Shown piece after piece: positions 46,415-55,861 of a stretch of 64,000 nt of DNA; within the stretch, counting starts at the first letter, position 1; each line of letters starts with the position of its first letter. The notes below the pieces were generated by a model that was given only the letters and a program-made list of their open reading frames with translations, did not search any database and was not told the DNA's origin. The stretch covers positions 124,001-188,000 of the forward strand of contig CAVQME010000010.1 of NCBI GenBank assembly GCA_963713545.1, read 5' to 3'. The position numbers were made by a program, and so were the translations under genes. This DNA comes from CAVPLM01 sp963713545. Its GTDB lineage: Bacteria > Actinomycetota > Thermoleophilia > RBG-16-64-13.

Positions 46415-49219
46415 GGCGCAGCACTCTGGGCAGCACACCTCCGTGCGCGTAATACTCGACGTCGACGCTCGAGTCGAGGCGAGCCCGGCAGACCATGGTG
46501 CGGTCGCCCGCGCCGCCTCCCGCGAGTCTTACGGTCACCTCGGCCCCGGGAGCGAGGCCGGCTTCGATCCCCTCCACGTCCACCAGTTCCGACCCGTCCA
46601 GTCCCAGACTGACGACAGTAGCGCCACCTGCCAACTCCAACGGAAGGACGCCCATCCCCACCAGGTTGCTCCGGTGGATGCGCTCGAAGCTCTCGGCTAT
46701 GACCGCCCGCACCCCCAGCAACGCCGTGCCTTTGGCCGCCCAGTCGCGGGAACTGCCGGTGCCGTACTCCTTGCCGGCGAAGATCACAAGTGGCACCGAC
46801 TCGGCCTGGTACCTCATGGCAGCGTCATAGATCGGGAGCAGCTCACCGGAGGGGTGGTGGATGGTCCAGCCCCCTTCGCGGCCCCCGGCCATGAGGTTGC
46901 GCAGACGGACGTTGGCGAAGGTGCCCCGCAGCATGACCTCGTGATTGCCGCGACGGGCACCGTAGGTGTTGAAGTCGCACGACTCCACCCCGTGCTCCCG
47001 CAGGTAGCGGCCAGCCGGGCCATCCGGGGCTATCGACCCCGCGGGCGATATGTGATCGGTGGTGACCGAATCGCCGAAGACCCCCAGCAGCCGCGCGCCG
47101 CGGATGTCGCGCGGCGGCTCGGGCTCAGCCTTGAAGCCTTCGAAGAACGGCGGTTCTCTGACATACATGGAGTCGGGATCCCACCCAAAGAGCGCCCCCT
47201 GTGGTACCGCCATCCTTCTCCAGGCCTCGCTCCCCTCGAGAGCGACCCGATATTCCTCCTGAAACACCTCGGGACGCAGAGCCTGGGCGGTCAGTTCGGC
47301 CACTTCGCTGGGCGAGGGCCATAGATCGGCCAAGTAGACCGGCCGGCCGTCGGCCCTGACGCCGAGAGGCTCCGTGGTCAGATCGATGTCCACGCTTCCG
47401 GCAAGGGCGTATGCCACCACCAGCGGCGGCGACGCCAGGTAGTTGGCCCTCACAAGGGGATGGATACGGGCCTCGAAATTGCGATTGCCGCTGAGAACGG
47501 CGGCCACCACCAGCTTGTCCTCCACTATCGCCTGGGCGATCGGTTCCGGCAGGGGGCCACTGTTGCCGATGCAGGTGGCACAGCCATAGCCCACCGTGCC
47601 AAAACCCAGAGCTTCCATCGGCTCCAGCAATCCGGCCTCGGCCAGGTAGCCCGTCACGGCCCGGGAGCCCGGGGCCATACTGGTCCTGACCCAGCGCGGA
47701 GGCTTGAGGCCCAGTGCCAGCGCGTTGCGGGCGAGCAGGCCGGCCATCAACATGAGCGCCGGATTGGAGGTGTTGGTGCAGCTGGTGATCGAGGCGATGA
47801 CGACGCTCCCGTCCGCGATCGTCTCCCGCTTCTTGTCGAGCTCCACCCTGCTCTTGACGATGTCGCCCCTGCCCTGGCTGAGAGCCGGCAGAGCTTCGTG
47901 GAAACCTTCCTTGACCTTCTCCAGGAGCACCCGGTCTTGGGGACGGCGGGGACCGGCCAGGCTCGGCCGGATCTCGGTCGAGGTCGAGTTCCGCCACCCA
48001 GGAGTACTCGGGGTCGGGCGATCCCGGCTCTCGCCATAGGCCCGAGGCCCGGCAGTAGGCTTCGACCCGGGCGCAGACTGAAGCGGGACGCCCGGTCTGC
48101 CGCAGGTAGGCAATAGTCTCCGCGTCCACGGGAAAGAATCCGCAGGTAGCGCCGTACTCGGGCGCCATGTTGGCCACAGTCGCCCTATCGGCCAGGCTGA
48201 GGCCTTCGGCTCCGGGCCCGAAGTACTCCACGAAGCGGCCGACTACCCCCAGACCGCGCAAGAGCTCCGTGACGGTGAGCACTAGGTCGGTGGCGGTAGC
48301 CCCATCGGGCAGACTGCCCAGCATCCGCACCCCCACCACTTGGGGCACCAGCATGAAATACGGCTGCCCGACCATGACCGCCTCGGCCTCGATGCCCCCC
48401 ACCCCCCAGCCCAGCACGCCCAGGCCGTTGATCATTGTGGTGTGAGAATCGGTGCCGATGACCGTGTCCGGATACGCCCAGGGAAGACCGGCGCCGCCCA
48501 ACCCGGCGGGGACCCAGTCGCCGTCGCGCGGCCTTCCGGCGGTCGGAGTTCCGTCGGGCGCGGCGCCGGCTTCGCCGGCCCGCGCCACCGGAGACCCGCC
48601 GCGTCTCACGACTTCGGCCAGGAACTCCAGGTTGACCTGGTGACAGATGCCCGTCCCGGGCGGCATGACGCGCAGGTTGCCGAACTCGCCCTGGGCCCAG
48701 CGCAACAGGGCATAGCGCTCGGCGTTGCGTTCCATCTCCAGACCCATGTTGATGCTGCAGGCATCGGCCACAGCGCAGCAGTCCACCTGCACAGAATGAT
48801 CGATGACCAGGTCGACCGGCACGTTGGGGTCGATCACCTTGGGATCTCCTCCGCTGCGCGCCACTGCGGACCGCAGCGCCGGCCAGGTCGACCACGCAAG
48901 GCACGCCGGTGAAGTCCTGCAGCAGCACCCTACCGGGCATGAAGGCAAATTCCGGGCGCTCGGCCGCTGCGGCGTCCCATTCGAGGAGGGCCAGTACGTC
49001 TTTCTCCTCCACCACTCCAAGACCGCAGTGGCGGGCCGCGTTCTCCAGGAGGATCCGGATGGAGTACGGCAGTCGCCCCAGGTCGCGCCCGGCCGCCCGA
49101 GCCAAGGCCGGAAGGTCCACCACTCGCGCGGCGCCATCCGGCAACTCGAGGGTCTTCCAGGCCCCGAAGGGACCGTCCGCCCCCGTCCCGCTACAGGTAG
49201 ACCCGGTCTCCACGCGCAC
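46398..49219 (-). CDS. acnA: Aconitate hydratase, AcnA type (two frame breaks)
   Basis: About 940 aa once two indels are repaired. Motifs: LLQDFTGVPCVVDLA, NVPVDLVIDHSVQVD, MPPGTGICHQVNLEFLA, TDSHTTMINGLGVLGWGVGG, SITSCTNTSNP (cluster Cys), GYGCATCIGNSGP (cluster Cys pair), and FAGKEYGTGSSRDWAAKG. The frame breaks near 48880 (CTGGCCGGCGCTG, one extra G) and near 47970. It interconverts citrate and isocitrate. The start at 49219 lies inside the leuA 3' end (29-nt overlap), so expression should be coupled to leuA and perhaps to the leucine attenuator in front of it. Isopropylmalate isomerase is less likely because the length and TSCTNTSNP form fit AcnA. Confidence 0.9.
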
Positions 49220-50761
49220 CTCCTGCGTCCCGCTTCCTAGCCACGTTGTTGAGGGCCCTCACGTAGGCTTTGGCCGAGGCCTCGAGCACGTCTATCGAGA
49301 CCGCCTGTCCCGCATAGCGCTTGCCCTCCACCTCGACCACCACCCGCACTTCTCCCAGCGAGTCCTTCCCGGAGGTTATGGAGCGCACCTGGTAGTCCAT
49401 CAACTTGCCCGTGACCCCCACCGCATCGTCGATGGCGAGGAAGATCGATTCCACCGATCCCCCGGAGAAGGCTTTTCCCGCCCGATGCTCGCCCTTCTTT
49501 GAGGACGCCCACCTGGCTCGAGGGGATGATGTCCGTGCCCGCCGACACGTACACGTGCTCGAGCGAGTAGACGTCCTCGCGTTCGCGGATCTCCTCGCCC
49601 ACGAGAGCTTCCAGATCGGCCGTCGTGACTTCCTTCTTCTTGTCGGCTGTGGCCTTGAAGCGGCGGAAGACCTCGTCCAACTCCGGCCCGTCCAGGTGGA
49701 TGCCGATCTCGGCCAGGTGCGACGCGCAAGGCGTGGCGGCCCGAGTGCTTGCCCAGGACGATGTCGGAGTCCACCAGACCGATGTCCCGGGCCTGCATGA
49801 TCTCGTAGGTGGTGCGCTCCTTGAGAACCCCGTCCTGATGGATGCCGGATTCGTGCGCGAAGGCGTTCTTCCCCACGATCGCCTTGTTGGCCTGCACCAG
49901 GTGTCCGGTGAAGCTCGAGACCATGCGGCTGGTGCGGGCGATCTCGGTGGTGACGATGTTGACCGGCCGCTGAGCGATATCGCGGCGGGTGATCAGGGCC
50001 ATGGCGATCTCTTCCAGGGCGGCGTTGCCCGCCCGCTCGCCCAGCCCGTTCACCGCCACCTCCACCTGGGTGGCCCCGCTGTCGATGGCAGCCAAGGAAT
50101 TGGCGACCGCCAGTCCCAGGTCGTTGTGGCAGTGGGCGCTCAATACCACCTTGTCCAAACCCGGTACCTTCTCGTACAACTGGTCCATGAGACCGCCGTA
50201 TTCGCCGGGGAGCGCGTACCCCACGGTGTCGGGCACGTTTATGGTCGTTGCCCCCGCCTGGATAGCGGTCGCCAGCACTTCGGCCAAGAAGTCCACGTCC
50301 GAGCGAGTGGCGTCCATGGCTGAGAACTCCACATCGTCCGGGCAGAGCGAGACGCACAGCGCCACCATCTCCCGGGTCAAACTGACCACTTCCGGGCGAC
50401 TCACCCGCATCTGGTGCTGCAGGTGGATGTCGGAGGTGGACACGAACGTGTGGATGCGTGGACGCTCGGCGTCCTTGATGGCCTCCCAGCAGGTGCGGAT
50501 GTCGCTTTCCGTGCAGCGGGCCAGGCCACAAATGACGGAGCCCTTGACCTCCCGTGCGATCGCCTGCACGGCCGCGAAATCGCCGGGACTGCTGGCCGGG
50601 AAACCGGCTTCTATGACGTCCACGCCCAAACGCGCCAACTGATGGGCGATCTCGAGCTTCTCCGAGGCGTTCAGGCTGCTGCCGGGGGACTGCTCCCCGT
50701 CGCGCAGCGTGGTGTCGAAGAAGATGACCGGTACCCCGATATTGCGGCGACTGGTGGACAT
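49191..50761 (-). CDS. leuA: 2-isopropylmalate synthase (two frame breaks)
   Basis: First committed step of leucine synthesis: condenses acetyl-CoA and 2-oxoisovalerate. About 523 aa. The TIM-barrel motifs are FFDTTLRDGEQSPG, VIEAGFPASSPGD, SAHCHNDLGLAVANSLA, NGLGERAGNAALEE and HESGIHQDG. The LeuA dimer (leucine-regulatory) domain is present, from LEHVYVSAGTDI to VRALNNVARKRD. The frame breaks near 49722 (after GKHSGRHALR) and near 49497, where CTCAAAGAAGG has one A too many for LKKGEH. The ATG at 50761 has AGGAGGT 6 nt upstream. That RBS is complementary to the leucine codons of an upstream leader peptide, which supports the leuA identification over homocitrate or Re-citrate synthase. Confidence 0.93.
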
Positions 50762-50767
50762 GGTTCT

Positions 50768-50864
50768 ACCTCCTGGCTCTACTTCAGATGATAGCTGCTT
50801 GAGATGCCGGATGGCGCCGGCTTCGCGAGTCTCTCCCCCTAGCGGGGGAGCAGGAGGAGGAGGT
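50768..50864 (-). promoter_or_regulatory. Leucine attenuator: Leu codons form an anti-Shine-Dalgarno to the leuA RBS
   Basis: Minus-strand ACCTCCT at 50864-50858, part of the leader's leucine codons, is the exact reverse complement of the leuA SD AGGAGGT (50774-50768). A hairpin CTCCCCC-GCTA-GGGGGAG (50833-50850) spans the leader stop. A ribosome stalled on Leu codons would cover the anti-SD and free the leuA RBS. Leucine-codon leaders that pair with the leuA region are known from Actinobacteria (LEU element); the details here are inferred. Confidence 0.65.
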
Positions 50865-50952
50865 CGAGAACCAGCGCGCGGCGGCAGCCGCCAGCCGCCG
50901 CGCCGGAACGGTCAGCGGTTCGACAAGCCTGGGTTGCCGTTTGGCTTTCCAT
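50839..50952 (-). CDS. Leucine-rich leader peptide upstream of leuA
   Basis: A 37-aa peptide from the ATG at 50952, ending ALVLDLLLLLPR before TAG at 50839. Five consecutive leucine codons follow LVLD, seven Leu in the last eleven residues. There is no RBS, but an extended -10 (TTGGTAAACT) ends 8 nt before the ATG, so translation may be leaderless. The peptide is probably a sensor of charged tRNA-Leu rather than a functional product. Confidence 0.65.
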   Translation of the reverse strand: MESQTATQACRTADRSGAAAGGCRRALVLDLLLLLPR

Positions 50953-50960
50953 AGCCCCGG

Positions 50961-50970
50961 AGTTTACCAA
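50961..50970 (-). promoter_or_regulatory. Extended -10 promoter for the leuA leader
   Basis: Minus-strand TTGGTAAACT contains the extended motif TGn followed by TAAACT. The -35 region 17 nt upstream (TACCTC) is weak, as expected for an extended -10. Start of transcription falls at or next to the leader-peptide ATG. The rest of the 403-nt gap to 51165 holds no gene I can identify. Confidence 0.45.
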
Positions 50971-51164
50971 TTGGCGCCGGGAAGAGGTATCGGGCCTCCG
51001 CACACCGACGAGACCGACGCCGGCGGTCGCACGTCCGAGAGCGCGGTGCCGGTCGTTTCTGTGGCAAACTCGGCTTGTAGCGCGCGGGGGTCGAGCGGTG
51101 CTTCGAGTGGGTCCCCGATTCAGAGCATTGTCTAGACTCGCCCGACCGAGAGGAGCAGGCGCAG

Positions 51165-51689
51165 ATGGAAACGCAGACTGATGCCGACGGTTTGCCGGCG
51201 GTCCCCATGTTGGCCGCGGTGTGCGGGCTTTTTTGCGAGGGCTGCAGCATCTTCATCGCCAGCCAGGAAGACCCGGAGAGACTCGCCCTCCTGGCGGCAC
51301 GCTTGGGCTGGAGCGTAAAGGAAACCTACTGCGAAGGATGCCGGGCTGAGAGACGCACCGCCTATTGCCGCTCGTGCACCATGTCCGCCTGCGCCGCCGA
51401 GCGAGGCCTCGCCTTCTGCGGGGAGTGCGTGGAGTATCCCTGCAAGGACCTACTCGCCTTCGGCGCAGAGCGTCCGCACCGGGCCGACATCGAGAAGGAC
51501 CTCGAGCAGATCGGGCAGATCGGGGCCGAGGCCTGGATGGACGAGATGCGCCGCCGGTACGCGTGCCCCGCGTGCGGTACGATCAACTCCGCGTACGATC
51601 TGAAGTGTCGCCGGTGTGGGCACGAGCCAGGCAACGCCTTCGTGGCGGAGCACCGCGAGGCCATCGTCGAACGGCTCTCTCAACTCTGA
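51165..51689 (+). CDS. DUF3795-type cysteine-rich protein with C-terminal zinc ribbon
   Basis: 174 aa, ATG at 51165 with AGGAG 9 nt upstream. The N-terminal part has the DUF3795 pattern CGLFCEGCSIFIA, YCEGCRAERRTAYCRSCTM, CAAERGLAFCGECVEYPCKDL. The C-terminus has a zinc ribbon CPACGTINSAYDLKCRRCG. Seventeen cysteines suggest metal binding or a redox role. Function unknown for the family, which is frequent in anaerobes. Confidence 0.8.
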   Translation: METQTDADGLPAVPMLAAVCGLFCEGCSIFIASQEDPERLALLAARLGWSVKETYCEGCRAERRTAYCRSCTMSACAAERGLAFCGECVEYPCKDLLAFGAERPHRADIEKDLEQIGQIGAEAWMDEMRRRYACPACGTINSAYDLKCRRCGHEPGNAFVAEHREAIVERLSQL

Positions 51690-51800
51690 GAGAGCGCACG
51701 CCCCGGCTTGCAGTACGGCCAAATCCGACGATAGACTCACCGGGGAAGTAAGTAAGCACTCACGTCGTCGCCCACACGACATCTTGCGAGGAGGCCTCCC

Positions 51801-52934
51801 ATGACGAAGGAATACCCGAAGTTCACCGCCGCAGCCGTGCAGGCCGCTCCCGAGTATCGTGACCGACCCGTGTATTTCGACTCCGTGGCCACGCTCAACA
51901 ACGCGCTCCGCCGGATCAAAGAGGCCGCCGCCAATGGTGCCACCCTGATCGTCTTTCCCGAACTCCACGTCCCCGGCTACTGTCACTTCGCCATCGATCT
52001 GACCAAAGGCCCCGAGTACACGAATATCTGGGCCGAGTACTTGAGGCACGGGATCGAGGTGCCGAGCGAAGAGACCGACCTGCTCTGCAAGGCCGCCCGT
52101 CAGGCGAATGCGAACGTGGTGATCGGTATCAACGAGCGCGACAAGAAGTACGGCGGCCGGCAGTACAACTCCATCCTCTACATCAACAAGCGGGGCGAGA
52201 TCCTGGGGGTCCACCGCAAGATCAACATCACCGTGCAGGAGTTGATGATCCACACCCGAGGCGATGGCGGTGAGAACCTGCGCGTCCACGACATGGATTT
52301 CGGCAAAGTGAGCGGCCTCATCTGCGGAGAGCACGATCAGCCGCTTCTCAAGCAGTACTACATCGTCCAGGGCACCAAGCTGAACTGCTCTTTGTGGCCA
52401 GGGTACCTAGGCGGGGCAGAAGAGTTGCCTTGGGTGACGCCGGCCATGACCACGGCCATGGCCGTGTCTGGTGCCTGCTGGTGCGTGCTGGCCGCGAACT
52501 ACATCCCGCCTGAGAAGCGCCCGACCGACTTCTACCCCAACACCGACTTCTACCAGAGTTTCGGGGGCAGCGCGATCATCAACCCGTTCGGGGAGGTGGT
52601 GGCCGGACCGGTTCGAGACCAAGAGACCATCGTCTATGCCGACGTCGACCTCAAACTCAACGAGATGGCCCGGGGCATCATCAATATCACCGGCCTCTAC
52701 AGCCGCTGGGACATCCTCAGCCTGCTAGTGCGGGAGAACCAGTACCAGCCCACCGTGCCCATGGAGTCGCTGGAGGCGCAGGCCTGGGCCGGGTTGGCCG
52801 GCAACGGCGCCCCCTTGCCCACCCCCCTGCCCGGCGGCCTCCCGGCTGCCGACCTCAGGGCCGCTGAGGTAGCCACGCTGCGTGCCCGGGTGGAGGAGCT
52901 CGAGAGAGAGCTCGAAACCCTCAAAAGCGACTGA
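51801..52934 (+). CDS. Nitrilase-superfamily carbon-nitrogen hydrolase
   Basis: 377 aa, ATG at 51801 with GAGGAGG 6 nt upstream. The catalytic triad is visible: Glu in IVFPELHVPGY, Lys in GVHRKINITVQE, Cys in GLICGEHDQPLL. The GLICGEH form resembles aliphatic nitrilases and related amidases rather than biotinidase or NAD-synthetase types. After the catalytic fold (to about residue 320) come a Pro/Gly linker and a short coiled coil (TLRARVEELERELETL), unusual for the family. The dipeptidase gene starts 20 nt downstream, so both may act in processing of imported nitrogen compounds. Confidence 0.85.
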   Translation: MTKEYPKFTAAAVQAAPEYRDRPVYFDSVATLNNALRRIKEAAANGATLIVFPELHVPGYCHFAIDLTKGPEYTNIWAEYLRHGIEVPSEETDLLCKAARQANANVVIGINERDKKYGGRQYNSILYINKRGEILGVHRKINITVQELMIHTRGDGGENLRVHDMDFGKVSGLICGEHDQPLLKQYYIVQGTKLNCSLWPGYLGGAEELPWVTPAMTTAMAVSGACWCVLAANYIPPEKRPTDFYPNTDFYQSFGGSAIINPFGEVVAGPVRDQETIVYADVDLKLNEMARGIINITGLYSRWDILSLLVRENQYQPTVPMESLEAQAWAGLAGNGAPLPTPLPGGLPAADLRAAEVATLRARVEELERELETLKSD

Positions 52935-52953
52935 CGCGAGCAAGGCCCGGGTC

Positions 52954-54081
52954 GTGCGTTTCTTCGACGCCCACTGCGACACCATCGGCAAGATCTGGGA
53001 GGGCGGGGCGGATTTCGACGCCGACCCTCCTGACGGCGGCCTCCACGTCACCCTGCCGGGCCTGAGGACGGCCGGCGTGTGCGCCCAGGTCTTCGCCAGT
53101 TGGGTCTTCAGCCAGAAGTACCGGGGACGTGAATTCGAAGTGGGTCTGGCGAAGGTCGAGGCCGTGCGCCGGCTTTGCGCCCACCATCCTGCAGACCTCG
53201 TCCTGGCTGAGAGCGCCGCCCAATTGGGGAACGCGTGCAGGCCGGTCTGCACCGGCGCGTCCACCGACCCCACCGTAGCGCCGGCCGTGGCCGGCGGCGC
53301 CGATCCCTGCGATCGGGACGCCCGGATCGCCATCATAGCCAGCCTGGAGGGAGCCGACCCCCTACAGGGAGAGGTGGACAACCTGGCGGCGTTCTACCGC
53401 GCCGGAGTACGGCTGCTCACGCTCGCCTGGGGCGACAACGACTTCTGCGGCGCGGTGCACGGCGATGGTCGCAGGCTCACGACGAGAGGGTTCGATCTGG
53501 TGGCGGCCTGCGAGGAGCAGGGGGTGCTGATAGATGTGTCTCACGCCTCGGACCAAGCCTTCGTCGACATCTGCCGGGTCGCCACGCGGCCCTTCGTGGC
53601 CAGTCACAGCAACTGCCGCTCCCTTTGCCCCAGCCCGCGCAACCTCACCGACGACATGATCCGTGCGGTGGCCGAGCGGGGCGGCGTCGTCGGGATCAGC
53701 CTCGTTCCCGGCTTTCTCTCCGCCGACTTCTACGAGCAGACCCGGGCGGCCGGCGAGGAGTTCTGGGCCTCGGTCGCCGCCGGTACCGCCACGGTCGAGG
53801 AAGCCGGACGGAAGTGCTCCGCGGCCGAAGCGCTCGTCCCGCGTCCGCCTCTCGAACTGATCGTGGACCACGTGCTCTGGGCTATCAACGTGGGTGGAGA
53901 GGACGCGGTAGGACTGGGTGGAGACCTCGACGGTGTGGACGTTCTGCCCCTTGGACTTGACGGAGTCGCGGAGTATCCGCGCATCGCAGAACTGCTGGGA
54001 AGCGCCGGGCTGACCGCCGCCCAGGTTGACAAGGTCTGCTACGGCAACTTTACCCGCATATTCACAGAAACCCTGGACTGA
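52954..54081 (+). CDS. Membrane-dipeptidase family peptidase M19
   Basis: 375 aa from the GTG at 52954. Zinc-site motifs: FFDAHCDTIGKIW (HxD), the bridging Glu in IASLEGADPL, HSNCRSLCPSPRNLTD and DVSHASDQAFVD (His residues), and VGLGGDLDGVD near the C-terminus. The family cleaves dipeptides, including those with a D- or dehydro-residue. There is no signal peptide, so it is cytoplasmic. It is downstream of the nitrilase in the same direction. Confidence 0.9.
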   Translation: MRFFDAHCDTIGKIWEGGADFDADPPDGGLHVTLPGLRTAGVCAQVFASWVFSQKYRGREFEVGLAKVEAVRRLCAHHPADLVLAESAAQLGNACRPVCTGASTDPTVAPAVAGGADPCDRDARIAIIASLEGADPLQGEVDNLAAFYRAGVRLLTLAWGDNDFCGAVHGDGRRLTTRGFDLVAACEEQGVLIDVSHASDQAFVDICRVATRPFVASHSNCRSLCPSPRNLTDDMIRAVAERGGVVGISLVPGFLSADFYEQTRAAGEEFWASVAAGTATVEEAGRKCSAAEALVPRPPLELIVDHVLWAINVGGEDAVGLGGDLDGVDVLPLGLDGVAEYPRIAELLGSAGLTAAQVDKVCYGNFTRIFTETLD

Positions 54082-54196
54082 CTTCGCACGTCGATGCAGT
54101 AGAGGTCGGCCTGAAGGCAGAAGGAAACACCATCCTCACGCAGAAGTCCTGACCGAGTCCTGAGCATCTGGACACTGTCCGGGACCTGAGGATGCC

Positions 54197-54382
54197 ATGG
54201 AGAACGTGATCGTCATCTGCACTCTCGCCGGTCTGGCGCTCGCTGCTGAGTGGTGGCTGAGAAGGCACGCTCGCAGGACCGGCCGCCCCGCCCCCACCAT
54301 CTCCCGGGCGAAGACCTCAGCCCTAGGCGCGCGGGTCTCTTTTCCGGCAACGGGCCATCCGCCTACGGTGAGCCCGAACTGA
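54197..54382 (+). CDS. Small predicted membrane protein
   Basis: 61 aa, ATG at 54197 with GAGG 5 nt upstream. One helix (ENVIVICTLAGLALAAEWWL) followed by a basic stretch (RRHARRTGRP) gives a typical N-out single-pass protein. The last 20 codons overlap the convergent transglutaminase-like gene. I do not recognise a family. Confidence 0.4.
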   Translation: MENVIVICTLAGLALAAEWWLRRHARRTGRPAPTISRAKTSALGARVSFPATGHPPTVSPN

Positions 54383-55106
54383 CGACTGCGGCGCTCCCCG
54401 GCCACAGAGCCCGCTTGATCCTTCCCAGCGACCGCCTCTCTCCATAGCCGATTATCAGCAGCGCGCCAAACAGAAGGATCGCTTTCTGGAATAGTGGCAT
54501 CGGCGTCCAATGGAAGGCGACGCGTTGCTCGACGATAGAGCGCAGGGGAATACGATCAGGGAGACTGGCCAGCCATCCCTTGCCTGAATCTGACACGAAC
54601 GAGGTAGCCGCGTCCTCCAGGGCCGTGGCGCCCTTGCCCGGATAATCCACCCACACGTGATCGAACGAGTAGCGCAGGGTGTACGGCATCCCCTTGGCCT
54701 CGAGGATGCTGGCCGTCAGGATCGCCTCCGCCTGGCAATCGCCGGCGTGATCGTGCAGCACCTCTTTCGCTGTCGGGAAATACCAGGGCAATCCATACAC
54801 GGTCCAGGCCGGCTTGAAAGTCACCCAGTCGTCGGAGAACTTCTCGATGGCGGCGTAGTCATCAGGCAGGAGGGAGGCCACACCAGACACCGCCTGGGCG
54901 TCCACCGGCGGCTGCTTCAGCCTTGCCACCGACGTGACGAAGGGCCGCGGATCGGGATACACCACCGCTCCGACCCATATCACGACGGCGAGAGCGATGA
55001 GGAGCCGTCTGCCCGCCCAGCGGCCCGGACGCCGGCGACGGGGCGTCCCGGGCGCCGTAACGACAGAGAAGCCGCCACGGGGCACGCCCTCCTCACTCAG
55101 GTCCAT
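54363..55106 (-). CDS. Transglutaminase-like membrane protein
   Basis: 247 aa from the ATG at 55106. An N-terminal TM (LLIALAVVIWVGAVVYP) is followed by an extracytoplasmic domain with the Cys-His-Asp triad of the transglutaminase-like fold: DHAGDCQAEAILTASILEA (Cys) and YSFDHVWVDYPGKG (His, Asp). A second TM lies near the C-terminus (KAILLFGALLIIGYG). Such proteins are often peptidases or wall-modifying enzymes. It is 44 nt after the CoA-transferase cluster on the same strand and may be read through from it. Confidence 0.75.
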   Translation of the reverse strand: MDLSEEGVPRGGFSVVTAPGTPRRRRPGRWAGRRLLIALAVVIWVGAVVYPDPRPFVTSVARLKQPPVDAQAVSGVASLLPDDYAAIEKFSDDWVTFKPAWTVYGLPWYFPTAKEVLHDHAGDCQAEAILTASILEAKGMPYTLRYSFDHVWVDYPGKGATALEDAATSFVSDSGKGWLASLPDRIPLRSIVEQRVAFHWTPMPLFQKAILLFGALLIIGYGERRSLGRIKRALWPGSAAVVSSGSP

Positions 55107-55150
55107 TCTCCGCGAGCCGGTTGTCGGCCTAGGACGGGTCACCCCCCGCG

Positions 55151-55825
55151 TCAGTCCCCGGGCTCCGGACCGTAAGCGTCCAGCTTCAGCGTATCCGAAA
55201 CAACGTAGTCCATTTCGGTGCAGGCGGCGATATCCTCCAAGGTGTAACCGCGTGCCACTTCCTCCAGCGCGAAACCTTTGCCCGGGTAGCGCCGGAACAC
55301 CGCTCGCTCGGTGATGATCCCGTCCGCCTCCCCAGTCCCGGTCAGTGGGTACGTACACTTCTTGAGCAGCTTGGTCGCGCCGTCTTTCGAGCAGTGCTCG
55401 GTCACTACGTTGACGACCTTGGCACCGGCGAGGAGGTCCATGGCCCCACCCATCCCGGCCACTATCTTGCCCGGGACCTCGTAGCTGGCGATGTTGCCCT
55501 CGCCATCCACTTGGAAGGCCCCTAAGAAGGTCATATCCACATGCCCGCCCCTGATCATCGCGAAGGAGGCAGCCGAATCGAAGAAGCTCCCGCCGGGCAC
55601 CAGGGTGATCGGCTGACCTCCAGCGTTGCCGCGATCAGGGTCGTTGCAGAATTCGGTGGGAGCGGGCCCCACACCGATGGCGCCATTCTCGCTGTGGATG
55701 ACCACATCCACCCCCGGGGGAACGTGGTTGGCGACCAAAGTCGGGATCCCGATGCCCAGGTTGATGATCTGGCCGTCCTTGAGTTCCTGGGCCGCGCGTT
55801 CGGCGATGATGCTCTTGATATCCAT
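55151..55825 (-). CDS. Acetoacetate/3-oxoacid CoA-transferase, beta subunit (pair 2)
   Basis: 224 aa. The catalytic Glu lies in VVIHSENGAIGVGP. Other family motifs: NLGIGIPTLVANHVP, FFDSAASFAMIRGGHVDMTF and GKIVAGMGGAMDL. It works with the alpha subunit encoded 36 nt upstream (55862). Fourth gene of a run of two complete alpha-beta pairs. Substrate uncertain: acetoacetate, butyrate or 3-oxoadipate are all possible for this family. Confidence 0.9.
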   Translation of the reverse strand: MDIKSIIAERAAQELKDGQIINLGIGIPTLVANHVPPGVDVVIHSENGAIGVGPAPTEFCNDPDRGNAGGQPITLVPGGSFFDSAASFAMIRGGHVDMTFLGAFQVDGEGNIASYEVPGKIVAGMGGAMDLLAGAKVVNVVTEHCSKDGATKLLKKCTYPLTGTGEADGIITERAVFRRYPGKGFALEEVARGYTLEDIAACTEMDYVVSDTLKLDAYGPEPGD

Positions 55826-55861
55826 CGTAGGTGACTCGTTTTCTCCTTGAAGAAGGGGCTG

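Noticed and set aside
49191..50761. Re-citrate synthase or homocitrate synthase instead of LeuA, suggested by the adjacent aconitase
   Set aside because: The motifs, the LeuA regulatory dimer domain and the leucine leader peptide all point to 2-isopropylmalate synthase.
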